The notes below the pieces were generated by a model. That model saw only the letters and a list, made by a program, of their open reading frames with translations, searched no databases and was not told where the DNA came from. From NCBI GenBank assembly GCA_026417895.1, contig JAOACJ010000006.1, positions 1 to 32,992 on the forward strand: a DNA stretch of 32,992 nt, in the 5' to 3' direction. Source of the stretch: Patescibacteria group bacterium (GTDB lineage Bacteria > Patescibacteriota > Patescibacteriia > UBA2591 > CALHIP01). Below, piece by piece: positions 1 to 7,780 of this stretch (its first letter is position 1; the number at the start of each line of letters is the position of its first letter). The position numbers and the translations under genes are program-made.

Positions 1-1
1 T

Positions 2-286
2 CTGATTACTGATTTCTCAAAGACCTTAACCTTTCATGTTTTATCCGCCGAAAAGAAAGAAAAGAAGAAAGAGCAAAAAGAAGAAATAAAACTACCTGCT
101 GGCTGTCATAAAGTTAATCTTAATTGTGATCTTAATAAAAAGAATCAACAGAGAATCAATTTTGTTGACGTTTCTATTTTACTTTACAATTGGGGCCGGC
201 CAAAAAATAAAAGAGCTGATTTAAATAATGATGGTTGGGTCAATTATACCGACTTAAGCATTTTACTTTATTATTGGACCGGCTGA
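2..286 (+). CDS. C-terminal part of a dockerin-type domain protein (5' end outside window)
   Basis: An open frame runs from the window edge to a TGA at 284-286, giving 94 residues. After a Lys/Glu-rich linker (about residues 17-31) come two related repeats, each ending in an ILLYxW block: CDLNKKNQQRINFVDVSILLY and, 30 residues later, ADLNNDGWVNYTDLSILLYYW (segments shown overlap no further than this). The second repeat has the D-x-N-x-D-G-x-V-N-x-x-D calcium-binding loop of type I dockerins; the first loop is degenerate. A dockerin normally docks the protein to a cohesin module, and a cohesin-like gene starts 39 nt downstream. The catalytic or adhesive part lies outside the window, so the role of the whole protein is unknown. 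Dockerin-like assignment is by motif only. Confidence 0.75.
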   Translation: MITDFSKTLTFHVLSAEKKEKKKEQKEEIKLPAGCHKVNLNCDLNKKNQQRINFVDVSILLYNWGRPKNKRADLNNDGWVNYTDLSILLYYWTG

Positions 287-325
287 TAATATTTTAAAAG
301 CACTTAAAATAAATATAATAAAAAA

Positions 326-1258
326 ATGAAAAGAGGGGCGATAAAAAACTATAAAAGTATTTTTATATTTTTAATCTTTGTTTTTAGTCTTTTGTTTTTG
401 ATTTTTGATTTTTGTCAGGCTGCAACATTATATTTAGAACCCGCATCAGCCGAATATGGCGTCGGTGAGACTTTTATTTTAGAAAGTCGAATTGATTTAG
501 AGCCGGGTGAAAATATTAATATTGTTGAAGTTCATTTGCAATACCCGATCGAAATTTTAGAAGTTAAAGATGTCAGTTTTGGTCATTCTATTTTTAATCT
601 CATACCTCAAAGACCGATCATCAACCAAGAGCAGGGGATTATTTCGTTTGCCGGTGGAGTGATTGGCGGTTATACCGGTCGAATTCCAGGAGACCCAGGC
701 CAGAGTAATTTATTAGCAAAAATAATTTTTCATAGCCTTGCCACCGGTCTAGCGACAATTAATTTTCAAGAAACTTCTCGAGTTTTATTAAATGATGGTT
801 TTGGAACACCAACAAATTTAACCTTTAGGTCTGCTTCTCTTAAATTTTCGGCCCTTGAGGGTCCAAGGTTAGACTCTTGGCAAAAAGAGTTAGAAAAAGA
901 TCAAATTCCGCCCGAATTTTTTCAGCCAGAAATTGTTAAAATTGACGAAAGATACTATCTTGTTTTTTCTACGACTGATAAACAAACAGGCCTTGATTAT
1001 TACGAAATTTCAGAAACCAAAAAAGAAGGGAAAGAAAATTGGCGCAGAGGTGAAAGCCCATATCTTTTAACCGACCAAAGTCTTCAGAGTTTTATCAAGG
1101 TCAAAGCTATTGATAAAGCTGGCAACGAAAGGGTAGGGAAAATTTTCCCCCAGATAAAAAAAAGACGAATTAATCTTTTGACTTTGATTATTGCTTTTCT
1201 CGCAGCTATTTTTTCCCTTTTTATTTTGTTGAAAAAATTCTATCCTAAAAGATATTAA
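326..1258 (+). CDS. Membrane-anchored cohesin-like domain surface protein
   Basis: 310 aa. Residues 10-32 form a hydrophobic signal peptide or anchor ending near CQAA. Residues about 33-175 look like a cohesin-type beta-sandwich: LYLEPASAEYGVGETF opening, alternating hydrophobic strands, LLAKIIFHSLATGLATINF near the end. A second region (about 195-275) contains PPEFFQPEIV, a YYLVFSTTD strand and the VKAIDKAGNERVG motif typical of Ig-like surface repeats. Residues 286-304 are a C-terminal membrane helix followed by a basic tail, so the body should face outward and be held in the membrane. It follows a dockerin-bearing gene by 39 nt, suggesting a cohesin-dockerin pair. A TATAAT at 314-319 lies only 6 nt before the ATG, so a separate, nearly leaderless transcript is possible. 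Function beyond anchoring is not visible. Confidence 0.7.
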   Translation: MKRGAIKNYKSIFIFLIFVFSLLFLIFDFCQAATLYLEPASAEYGVGETFILESRIDLEPGENINIVEVHLQYPIEILEVKDVSFGHSIFNLIPQRPIINQEQGIISFAGGVIGGYTGRIPGDPGQSNLLAKIIFHSLATGLATINFQETSRVLLNDGFGTPTNLTFRSASLKFSALEGPRLDSWQKELEKDQIPPEFFQPEIVKIDERYYLVFSTTDKQTGLDYYEISETKKEGKENWRRGESPYLLTDQSLQSFIKVKAIDKAGNERVGKIFPQIKKRRINLLTLIIAFLAAIFSLFILLKKFYPKRY

Positions 1259-1283
1259 CCAGTCTTCTTGCCATTTTCTGAAT

Positions 1284-2282
1284 TTAAGATAAGATGGTGT
1301 CAATAATTTCTCGATGGCCATTCAAAAATTCTTGAGCACTCATCTTTCTTTTTCCTTCTAATTGAACTTCTTCTAAAACTAAAACATCTTGGCGACAAGC
1401 AATAGCCAACTCTTTTTTTTCTGTTAAAAAAACTGCGCCCGGCTCTCTTTGATTTTTTGTCTTTAAGACCCTTGCCTTTATAATCTTTAGCATTTTTGAA
1501 TTTTGGAATTTTGGGGTTGTTTGTAATTTGTAATTTGTCATTTGTAATTTTAGGTAGGTATAAGTGCCTGGCCATGGATTATAGGCTCGTATCATTCTTT
1601 CAATTTCTTCAGCTGATTTTCGCCAATCGATTTTTCCGTCTTCTTTTTTGATAACCCTGGTGTAGGTCGCTTGAGAGTGATCTTGAGGAAGTGGGTTTAT
1701 TTCACCCTTAATCCATTGAGGAAGGGTTTCGATTAATAGATTTCCCCCTAATTCGGCTAAAGTTTTTGTCAATTCTGGAGTGGTAATTTTGTTATTTGAG
1801 ATTTGGTATCTAGTCTTAGCTATTATCGGGCCGTGGTCCATTTTTTCATCCATCAAAATAATGGTCACGCCGCTTTCTTGATCGCCATTTAAAATCGTCG
1901 TTTGAATCGGCGAAGCACCTCGATATTTTGGCAAAAGTGATGGATGAATATTAAGGCAGCCATATTTCGGAATTTCTAAAATTTCTTTAGGGATAATTTG
2001 GCCATAGGCGGCGAGAACAATCAAATCAGGTTTGGAATTTAGAATATAAAATTTAGAATCTATGATTTTTGTTGGCTGGAGAACTGGAATTTTATATTTT
2101 TCAGCCATCACCTTTAAGGGCGAAGGAGTAAGAGTTTGTTTTCTGCCAACTGGTTTATCTGGCGCCGTGACCACCGTTATAGGTTTGAAGCCCGTTTTTA
2201 TCATTTTCTCTAAAATAATGGCACTAAATTCCGGTGTGCCTAAGAAAATAATTCGTAAATTTTGATTAACGGATTTTGACAT
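1284..2282 (-). CDS. fmt: Methionyl-tRNA formyltransferase
   Basis: 332 aa. Transfers a formyl group from 10-formyl-THF to Met-tRNA(fMet) for translation initiation. The N-terminal Rossmann domain begins RIIFLGTPEFSA (10-21). The family signature SLLPKYRGASP is at 115-125, with the catalytic Asn/His/Asp set visible as N112, H114 (NIHPSLL) and D150 (DEKMDHGPI). The C-terminal OB-like domain follows from about residue 208 (TRVIKKEDGKIDW). Two stretches are odd: residues 72-84 (IIDSKFYILNSKP) and 245-264 (LQMTNYKLQTTPKFQNSK) look like in-frame insertions of an AT-rich repeat seen elsewhere in the window. They make the protein a little longer than the usual 310-315 aa. It is transcribed divergently from greA; a TATAAT on the minus strand lies at 2324-2329. 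Convergent with the cohesin-like gene. Confidence 0.95.
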   Translation of the reverse strand: MSKSVNQNLRIIFLGTPEFSAIILEKMIKTGFKPITVVTAPDKPVGRKQTLTPSPLKVMAEKYKIPVLQPTKIIDSKFYILNSKPDLIVLAAYGQIIPKEILEIPKYGCLNIHPSLLPKYRGASPIQTTILNGDQESGVTIILMDEKMDHGPIIAKTRYQISNNKITTPELTKTLAELGGNLLIETLPQWIKGEINPLPQDHSQATYTRVIKKEDGKIDWRKSAEEIERMIRAYNPWPGTYTYLKLQMTNYKLQTTPKFQNSKMLKIIKARVLKTKNQREPGAVFLTEKKELAIACRQDVLVLEEVQLEGKRKMSAQEFLNGHREIIDTILS

Positions 2283-2323
2283 TTGAGATTTAATTTTTAA
2301 AGTTTTAAGATTTATAATTTTAT

Positions 2324-2369
2324 ATTATACCAAACTGTGGATATCTTGTCTTGAAATTTTTGCTATAAT
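2324..2369. promoter_or_regulatory. Divergent fmt/greA promoter region with a DnaA-box-like site
   Basis: Minus strand: TATAAT (plus coordinates 2324-2329) faces fmt. Plus strand: an extended -10, TGCTATAAT (2361-2369), faces greA; its -35 is weak. Between them, at 2336-2344, lies CTGTGGATA, whose complement TATCCACAG is one base short of the TTATNCACA DnaA-box consensus. The site overlaps the -35 area of both promoters, so a factor bound there could affect both. Promoter calls are by motif only. Confidence 0.55.
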
Positions 2370-2378
2370 AGAATAACT

Positions 2379-2447
2379 CAATAAAGCATTTCATTGGCCT
2401 GTTGAAAAATAAAATAAACAGGCAAATCTTTTTATTACTCTTTATTG
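2379..2447 (+). promoter_or_regulatory. Nested stem-loop potential in the greA 5' leader
   Basis: CAATAAAG (2379-2386) can pair perfectly with CTTTATTG (2440-2447), enclosing a second stem GCCTGTT (2397-2403) with AACAGGC (2417-2423). The structure starts about 10 nt after the greA -10 box and ends 24 nt before the chosen ATG at 2472, so it would fill the 5' leader. No known riboswitch class is recognised. Function is unknown. Confidence 0.4.
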
Positions 2448-2471
2448 CTCTATGTTAAAAATTTTAACTAT

Positions 2472-2924
2472 ATGGAATATCTCACTCCTGAAGGATTTAA
2501 AAAAATTCAAGAGAGATTAAAATATCTTAAAGAAGAAAAGAGAGAAGAAATTGCCAGACGTCTAGCCGCTGCTATTGAGTTAGGCGATTTGACAGAAAAT
2601 GCCGAATACATTGCTGCCAAAGAGGAACAAGGTTTAACCGAGGCAGAGATCAGGCGCCTAGAGAACCTTTTGCGAACAGCTGTCGTTGTTGACGATAAAA
2701 AACAAAAAAATAAAGTTTTACCCGGTAGTCAGGTTCTGGTGCAAATTGAAAAGGAAAAAGAGAAATATTGGTTAGTTGGTTCTGAAGAAGCTGACCCAGG
2801 TAAAGGAAAAATTTCCATTGACTCGCCAATTGGTCGTGCTCTTTTAGACAAGACAATTGGCGAAGTTGTTGTTGTTAAAACACCGGCTGGCCAGAAAAAA
2901 ATTAAGATCTTAGAAATTTCTTAA
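2472..2924 (+). CDS. greA: Transcription elongation factor GreA
   Basis: 150 aa from the ATG at 2472. GreA rescues arrested RNA polymerase by stimulating transcript cleavage. The N-terminal antiparallel coiled coil (about 1-75) has the family pattern YLTPEGFKKIQERLKYLKEEKR, then AIELGDLTENAEYIAAKEEQ, whose tip acidic residues (D and E in GDLTENAEY) are the catalytic ones. The C-terminal FKBP-like domain has PGSQVLVQIE, GSEEADPGKGKISIDSPIGRALL and the final VVVVKTPAGQKKIKILEI. An in-frame start nine codons earlier (2445) would add MLYVKNFNY, which is not part of the family and overlaps the leader hairpin, so 2472 is preferred. No Shine-Dalgarno is evident. lysS follows 38 nt downstream with its own -10. 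Confidence 0.95.
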   Translation: MEYLTPEGFKKIQERLKYLKEEKREEIARRLAAAIELGDLTENAEYIAAKEEQGLTEAEIRRLENLLRTAVVVDDKKQKNKVLPGSQVLVQIEKEKEKYWLVGSEEADPGKGKISIDSPIGRALLDKTIGEVVVVKTPAGQKKIKILEIS

Positions 2925-2928
2925 CTAT

Positions 2929-2956
2929 TTTACTTTTTTTGTTTTTTTTATATAAT
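2929..2956 (+). promoter_or_regulatory. lysS promoter, close enough to the ATG for a leaderless mRNA
   Basis: TATAAT at 2951-2956 ends 6 nt before the lysS ATG (2963), so a start about 7 nt downstream of the -10 would coincide with the A of ATG. A poor -35, TTTACT (2929-2934), sits 16 nt upstream across a T-rich spacer. No ribosome binding site fits between. Confidence 0.5.
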
Positions 2957-2962
2957 AGAAAG

Positions 2963-4423
2963 ATGTCTGAAATTGAAAAAATAAGAATTAAAAAGCTAAG
3001 ACAACTAGAGGAAATGGGTCTTGATCCTTATCCGGCCAAAGTCTGGCGCAGCCATTCTTCTCGGGAAGTAAGAGAAAACTTTGAGCAATTCATGAAAGAA
3101 AAAAAAGAAGTTGTCCTTTGTGGTCGTTTAAAAGCTATCCGTCGCCATGGCAAATCAGCCTTTGCTCATTTGGTAGATGAAGGTGGTGAAATTCAACTTT
3201 ATTTTAAAGAAGATCTTTTGGGAAAGAAAAGTTATCAAATTTTTTCTGATTTAGTTGACATTGGCGATTTTGTCGAAGGTCGGGGCAATTTGATGAAAAC
3301 AAAAACTGGCGAAAAAACTTTAGTCTTGAATAACTTTCGTTTGATTAGTAAATCTCTTTTACCCCTACCAGAAAAATGGCATGGCCTAGAAGATATTGAG
3401 ATTCGTTATCGTCAACGCTATTTAGATTTACTGGCCAATCCAGAAGTTAAGGAAATTTTTAAAAAAAGATTTTCAATTATTCAGACAATTCGCCAGTTTT
3501 TTATCAAAGAGGGGTTTTTAGAAGTAGAAACACCGATTTTACAGCCAATGGCTGGCGGGGCAACAGCTAAACCTTTTGTTACCCATCACGATGCTTTAGG
3601 TATCAATCTTTACCTTTCAATTGCTCCAGAGCTCTATCTCAAGCGTTTAATCATTGGCGGTTTTGAAAAAGTTTTTGAAATTACTCGTTGTTTTCGTAAC
3701 GAAGGAATTGATTGGGCTCACAATCCAGAATTTACCCAGATTGAATTTTATCAGGCTTATGCTAATTATCAGGATTTAATGAATTTGACAGAAAAATTAT
3801 TCTGTTATCTTTTTGAAAAGTTAGCCATGCCATTTGAGATGAATTTTCGAGGACAAAAGATAAATTTTAAACCACCATACCCAAGAAAAAAATTTATTAC
3901 TGCTGTTCGAGAGTCGACTGGTTTAGATTTAGAAAAATTAAAAGAAAAAGAAAAAATTTATCAAGCAGCAAAAAAAATAGGTTTGTCAGTAGAAAAAAAT
4001 TGGTCTTGGCCAAAAATCGTTGATGAAATCTTTAAGGAACGTGTTCGCACAAAAATTACTAATCCAGTTTTTATTATCAATCATCCCATTGAACTTTCAC
4101 CTTTAGCCAAAAGAACAGCGGATAATCCAAATTACGTTGAGAGGTTTCAACTTCTGGTTGGTGGTTTTGAAATTTGTAATGCCTATTCAGAATTGAATAA
4201 TCCATTAGATCAAGAAGAAAGATTTAAATATCAACTTTCTTTAAGAAAGACTGGCGATGAAGAAGCTCAAATGTACGATCAAGATTTTATTGAAGCTCTA
4301 AAATATGGTATGCCACCAACAGCCGGTGAAGGAATTGGTCTTGATCGATTAGCAATGATTTTGACTGGAACTAAAAATTTAAAAGAAGTGATTTTATTTC
4401 CGACTTTAAAACCTAAAAACTAA
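2963..4423 (+). CDS. lysS: Lysyl-tRNA synthetase, class II
   Basis: 486 aa from the ATG at 2963, in line with bacterial LysRS. The start MSEIEKIRIKKLRQLEEMGLD is the usual N-terminus; the upstream in-frame start at 2939 lies in the promoter. The OB-fold anticodon-binding domain spans about 45-145 (VVLCGRLKAIRRHGKSAF). The class II core follows: motif 1 around FIKEGFLEVETPILQP, motif 2 RCFRNEGIDWAHNPEFTQIEFYQAY, with the segment's Arg and Glu contacting ATP and lysine (motif spans about 245-270), and motif 3 GEGIGLDRLAMILTG near the C-terminus. It charges tRNA(Lys) in the cytoplasm. It sits between greA and serS, 42 nt before the serS start, in a translation-related plus-strand run. No anomalies seen. 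Confidence 0.96.
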   Translation: MSEIEKIRIKKLRQLEEMGLDPYPAKVWRSHSSREVRENFEQFMKEKKEVVLCGRLKAIRRHGKSAFAHLVDEGGEIQLYFKEDLLGKKSYQIFSDLVDIGDFVEGRGNLMKTKTGEKTLVLNNFRLISKSLLPLPEKWHGLEDIEIRYRQRYLDLLANPEVKEIFKKRFSIIQTIRQFFIKEGFLEVETPILQPMAGGATAKPFVTHHDALGINLYLSIAPELYLKRLIIGGFEKVFEITRCFRNEGIDWAHNPEFTQIEFYQAYANYQDLMNLTEKLFCYLFEKLAMPFEMNFRGQKINFKPPYPRKKFITAVRESTGLDLEKLKEKEKIYQAAKKIGLSVEKNWSWPKIVDEIFKERVRTKITNPVFIINHPIELSPLAKRTADNPNYVERFQLLVGGFEICNAYSELNNPLDQEERFKYQLSLRKTGDEEAQMYDQDFIEALKYGMPPTAGEGIGLDRLAMILTGTKNLKEVILFPTLKPKN

Positions 4424-4465
4424 AAATTAAAAATCTTTTATCTTGTGTTTAATTTTGGAGTGTTT

Positions 4466-5707
4466 ATGCTTGAGATTAAATTTATTAGAGAAAACAAAGA
4501 AAAGGTGAAAACAGCCTGTCAAAATCGGGGAGTAAAAATTGAGATTGAATGGTTATTAGAATTAGACAAAAAAAGAAGGGATCTCATTCAAAAAATTGAA
4601 AAATTAAGAGCTGAAAAAAAAGAAAAAAATAAAAAAATTGAAGAGTTGAGAAAGAAAAAAGAGGAAATTAAGAACTTAGAAAAGAAATTAGAAAAAATAG
4701 AACAAGAATTTCGAGAATTGATGTTTAAAGTTCCTAATGTACCATTCGACGATGTACCAATCGGTCGAGACGAAGGCGGGAATGTAGTTTTAAAGACGAT
4801 CGGTCAAAAAAAAGGGTTTTCATTTCCAGTCAAAGATTACCTGACAATCGCCCGGGAACAAATTGACTTAGAAAGAGCGGCTAAAACTTCCGGTAGCCGT
4901 TTTTATTACTTAAAAGATGAAGTGGCTTTATTAGAATTAAAACTGATTAATTTTGCTGTTAATTTTTTAACAGACGAAAAAAATATTCAAAAAGTAATTG
5001 AAGAAAAAAAGTTAAATCTCGTCACTAAACCCTTTCGGCCAGTTGTCCCACCTTTAATGCTTAAACCAGAAATTATGAAAGGGATGGGTTATTTAGATCA
5101 AGCACCAGATGAAACTTATTTTTTAGAAAAAGATCAATTATATTTAATTGGTACAGCCGAACAGTCACTGGTGGCAATGCATGCTAATGAGATTTTGAAA
5201 GAACAGGACTTACCCCTACGTTATTTAGCTTTTCCTTGTTCGGCCTTTCGACGCGAAGCTGGTTCTTATGGTAAGGATGTGCGAGGTATTTTTCGGGTTC
5301 ATCAATTTGAAAAAGTGGAGATGGTTATTTTTTGTACCCCAGAAACTTCAAAATTAGAACACGAGTTGTTGGTCGGGCTAGAAGAGGCGATGATGCAAGA
5401 GTTAGAAATTCCTTATCGGATTGTTCAGATTTGTACTGGCGACCTTTATTATTCTTCAGCCAAAAGCTATGACATTGAAGCTTGGATTCCTTCTCAAGAA
5501 AAGTATCGCGAGTTAGGTTCCTCCTCTAACTGTACCGATTTTCAGGCGAGGCGATTAGGGATTAGATATAAAAATAAAAAAGGGAAAAATATCTTTGTTC
5601 ATACTTTAAATGCCACCGCCTTGGCCATACCGAGAACAATTATTGCTATTATAGAAAATTATCAAGAAAAAGAGGGTGGTTTTCGGTGGCCAGAAGTTTT
5701 ATGTTGA
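4466..5707 (+). CDS. serS: Seryl-tRNA synthetase
   Basis: 413 aa from the ATG at 4466, which has a GGAG 8 nt upstream; the in-frame ATG at 4445 would add seven residues not typical of the family. The N-terminal long coiled-coil arm that grips the tRNA variable loop is plain (about residues 30-95, Lys/Glu rich). The class II core has the SerRS pattern: TSGSRFYYLKDEVALLELKL, PPLMLKPEIMKGMGYL, YLIGTAEQSLVAMHANE, FRREAGSYGKDVRGIFRVHQ (motif 2) and NATALAIPRTIIAIIENYQ (motif 3). It charges tRNA(Ser), and tRNA(Sec) where present. Its end overlaps the alr start by 7 nt (ATGTTGA, 5701-5707), indicating translational coupling between SerRS and alanine racemase. Confidence 0.96.
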   Translation: MLEIKFIRENKEKVKTACQNRGVKIEIEWLLELDKKRRDLIQKIEKLRAEKKEKNKKIEELRKKKEEIKNLEKKLEKIEQEFRELMFKVPNVPFDDVPIGRDEGGNVVLKTIGQKKGFSFPVKDYLTIAREQIDLERAAKTSGSRFYYLKDEVALLELKLINFAVNFLTDEKNIQKVIEEKKLNLVTKPFRPVVPPLMLKPEIMKGMGYLDQAPDETYFLEKDQLYLIGTAEQSLVAMHANEILKEQDLPLRYLAFPCSAFRREAGSYGKDVRGIFRVHQFEKVEMVIFCTPETSKLEHELLVGLEEAMMQELEIPYRIVQICTGDLYYSSAKSYDIEAWIPSQEKYRELGSSSNCTDFQARRLGIRYKNKKGKNIFVHTLNATALAIPRTIIAIIENYQEKEGGFRWPEVLC

Positions 5708-6912
5708 CTTGGTTAGAAATATCAAAATCAGCCCTCATTCACAATCTAAAGCAATTTCGAAAAATTATTTCTCCAGAAGTAAAAATAATGGGGGTGATTA
5801 AGTCAAATGCCTATGGCCATGGCTTGATTGGTGTGGCGAAAATTCTTGAGAAATATATTGACTATTTTGGCGTTGCCTCTTTAGACGAAGCCCTCGTATT
5901 AAGAAAAAATGGCTTTAAAAAGCCAATTTTAATTTTGACCTATTGGGATCTTACTGAGACAGATAAGATTCAACAGGCTATTACTGAAAGGATAGACTTT
6001 GCTCTTTATACTTATCCACAGGTCAAAATTTTATCAAATTTAAGCCAAAAAATAGGCAAAAGGGTAAGGATTCATCTTAAAATAGATACCGGCACCTCAA
6101 GGATTGGTATTTTACCTAAAAATGCCTTAAATTTTGCTTTAAAATGCTTTAAATTGCCTGGATTGGAGCTGGAGGGTATCTTTACTCATTTTGCCAAATC
6201 AGAAGCCTATTATCAAAAATATACGCTTCTCCAAACTCAACGACTAATTAAAACAGTTCAAGAAATCAGTCAAAAAATTAGTCAAAAAACCATCCTCTAT
6301 AATAATCTTAGAAATAGAAACGTCTTAAGTTTCACTGCGATCGCTGGTAAAAATAAGACGAAATTGCCTTTAATTCATGCGGCTTGTACGGCGGCAACCA
6401 TTGTTAATCCAGCTACCCATTTGGATATGGTGCGGATTGGTCTTGGTTTGTATGGGCTCTGGCCAAGTTCAGAAACTAAGAAATTGGCCCAACAATTGGG
6501 TCGAAAAATTGATTTAAAACCTGCTTTAACTTGGAAAACAAGAGTGATCCAGGTCAAAGAGTTACCAGCCGGAACACCGATTGGCTATGATTGTACTTAT
6601 CGACTGAAAAAGAAAGGCAAGATTGCTGTTTTGCCGGTTGGTTATTGGGATGGCTATGATCGGAAACTTTCTAATTGTGGTGAAGTTTTAATCAAGGGAA
6701 GACGAATACCGATTCGTGGTCGGATTTGTATGAACTTGACAATGGTGGAGGTGACAAAAGTTTCAGATGTTAAAGAAGGTGATGCAGTAGTTTTGATTGG
6801 CCGACAAGGTCAAGAAGAAATTACTCCTGAAGAATTAGCGGAAAAAGTCGGAACGATTAATTACGAAATAGTAACAAGAATTAATCCTCTATTACCAAGA
6901 ATTTATAGATAA
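5701..6912 (+). CDS. alr: Alanine racemase
   Basis: 403 aa from the ATG at 5701; the start at 5686 would overlap serS by 22 nt and add MARSF before the conserved MLTWLEISKSAL. Interconverts L- and D-alanine with PLP for peptidoglycan. The TIM-barrel domain carries the PLP lysine K34 in VIKSNAYGHG; the substrate-side catalytic tyrosine is Y296 in PIGYDCTYR, followed by LPVGYWDGYDR and the C-terminal beta domain with GRICMNLTMVEV. About residues 190-225 (SQKISQKTILYNNLRNRNVLS) are an unusual lysine/asparagine-rich stretch between barrel strands. It is the last gene of the greA-lysS-serS-alr run and ends 21 nt before a strong terminator. Its D-Ala product would feed the Ddl enzymes whose genes, just downstream, are broken. 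Confidence 0.95.
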   Translation: MLTWLEISKSALIHNLKQFRKIISPEVKIMGVIKSNAYGHGLIGVAKILEKYIDYFGVASLDEALVLRKNGFKKPILILTYWDLTETDKIQQAITERIDFALYTYPQVKILSNLSQKIGKRVRIHLKIDTGTSRIGILPKNALNFALKCFKLPGLELEGIFTHFAKSEAYYQKYTLLQTQRLIKTVQEISQKISQKTILYNNLRNRNVLSFTAIAGKNKTKLPLIHAACTAATIVNPATHLDMVRIGLGLYGLWPSSETKKLAQQLGRKIDLKPALTWKTRVIQVKELPAGTPIGYDCTYRLKKKGKIAVLPVGYWDGYDRKLSNCGEVLIKGRRIPIRGRICMNLTMVEVTKVSDVKEGDAVVLIGRQGQEEITPEELAEKVGTINYEIVTRINPLLPRIYR

Positions 6913-6933
6913 AATTTTACAAAAATACAAAAA

Positions 6934-6965
6934 GACGAGGATTGTTTTATCCTATCTTCCTCGTC
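6934..6965. terminator. Bidirectional intrinsic terminator between alr and the convergent orphan gene
   Basis: Perfect 8-bp stem GACGAGGA (6934-6941) / TCCTCGTC (6958-6965) with a 16-nt AT-rich loop. On the plus strand a T-rich tract (from 6969) follows; on the minus strand the stem is followed directly by TTTTTGTATTTTTG. It therefore fits as terminator for alr and for the minus-strand gene at 6981-7373. Confidence 0.85.
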
Positions 6966-6980
6966 CTAAATTTTTATTTT

Positions 6981-7373
6981 TTATTTATTTTTTACTTTTA
7001 CTTCCACCTCGGCCTTATTGAGCCAGAAAAGGATTAGGCCGAGAAGACCTACAAGAGTTATACATACCGCTTCTATCGGACGAAAAGTAATTTTCGGCAA
7101 ACCAATTGCAGTAAGAGGTATAGCGTATAACAAGATGAGAGCGAGATACGTATAATACGTCCAAGCAGCAAAATTGAAAAGAAGATTGAATTTTCCAACT
7201 ATCTGAGGCGGGTGGCTGATCGCCGTATAGTAGAAGATGTTATCGCGATAGCCGTATAGCCGTTGAGATTCACACGATTTTTTTTTCTCAACAGAACGAG
7301 GCTGTACGTGAGCATGATATCGACAAGAAGGAAAATAAAAAAAAGAAAATATTTTTAGAAAGACTGGTATCAT
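6981..7373 (-). CDS. Orphan membrane protein, function unknown
   Basis: 130 aa, family not recognised. Hydrophobic segments lie at about 3-15, 70-92 (AAWTYYTYLALILLYAIPLTAIG) and 101-118 (IEAVCITLVGLLGLILFWL), followed by a charged tail EVEVKVKNK, so at least two C-terminal membrane helices are likely. The middle is rich in Tyr, Cys and His. The start is well supported: AGAGGTGA lies 7-8 nt before the ATG, one of the clearest Shine-Dalgarno sequences in the window, and a TTGATA-16-TATAAT promoter lies upstream (plus 7413-7440). A terminator follows 15 nt after the stop. The 3' half is more GC-rich than neighbouring genes (45% in one 60-nt stretch), which hints at separate origin. It is a stand-alone unit facing alr. 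Confidence 0.6.
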   Translation of the reverse strand: MIPVFLKIFSFFYFPSCRYHAHVQPRSVEKKKSCESQRLYGYRDNIFYYTAISHPPQIVGKFNLLFNFAAWTYYTYLALILLYAIPLTAIGLPKITFRPIEAVCITLVGLLGLILFWLNKAEVEVKVKNK

Positions 7374-7412
7374 TTTTAATCACCTCTTAAGCAAATACTT
7401 TCTCAATTTTTT

Positions 7413-7440
7413 ATTATAAAAAATCTAAAAACTTTATCAA
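7413..7440 (-). promoter_or_regulatory. Promoter of the orphan membrane protein gene
   Basis: Minus strand TTGATA (plus 7435-7440), 16-nt spacer, TATAAT (plus 7413-7418). About 40 nt precede the ATG at 7373 and contain the AGAGGTGA ribosome binding site. It is back to back with the plus-strand promoter at 7443-7471. Confidence 0.75.
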
Positions 7441-7442
7441 GT

Positions 7443-7471
7443 TTGTCTAAAAGACTATTTTTGATTATAAT
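7443..7471 (+). promoter_or_regulatory. Promoter of the DUF5654-ddl unit
   Basis: TTGTCT (7443-7448), 17-nt spacer, TATAAT (7466-7471), giving a predicted leader of about 30 nt before the ATG at 7508. Divergent from the promoter at 7413-7440, with only 2 nt between the two -35 boxes. Confidence 0.7.
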
Positions 7472-7507
7472 TAATCTAAATTAAGTATTAAATCATAGTT
7501 AAATCAT

Positions 7508-7780
7508 ATGTCCGAGGAAGCCAATCAAAAAAAGTCTCTTAAGTTGGAAATTCTGGAAAAAATTAGTTCATTAGTAACAGCTGGTTTTGGCTTGGTGGCG
7601 GCTTTAGCCTGGAATGAGGCAATTAAAGAATTTTTTACTGTTCTTTTTCCTCAACCAAGTATGATCTGGGGAAAATTTGCTTATGCCCTACTCATTACAG
7701 TTCTGGTGGTTATTATTACTGTCAAGTTGGGTGATTTGATTGGTCGAATAAAGGAAAAAATTAGTAGTGAAGAAAAATAA
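7508..7780 (+). CDS. DUF5654 family small membrane protein
   Basis: 90 aa. The pattern KISSLVTAGFGLVAALAWNEAIKEFF followed by WGKFAYALLITVLVVIITVKLG (about residues 20-46 and 54-76; two membrane helices) matches what I know as DUF5654, a small family seen in Patescibacteria and archaea with no assigned function. The N- and C-terminal tails are charged and probably cytoplasmic. Its stop codon overlaps the start of the first Ddl copy (TAATG, 7778-7782), so the two were built as a coupled pair under the promoter at 7443-7471. Family assignment is from memory of the motif, not a search. Confidence 0.75.
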   Translation: MSEEANQKKSLKLEILEKISSLVTAGFGLVAALAWNEAIKEFFTVLFPQPSMIWGKFAYALLITVLVVIITVKLGDLIGRIKEKISSEEK

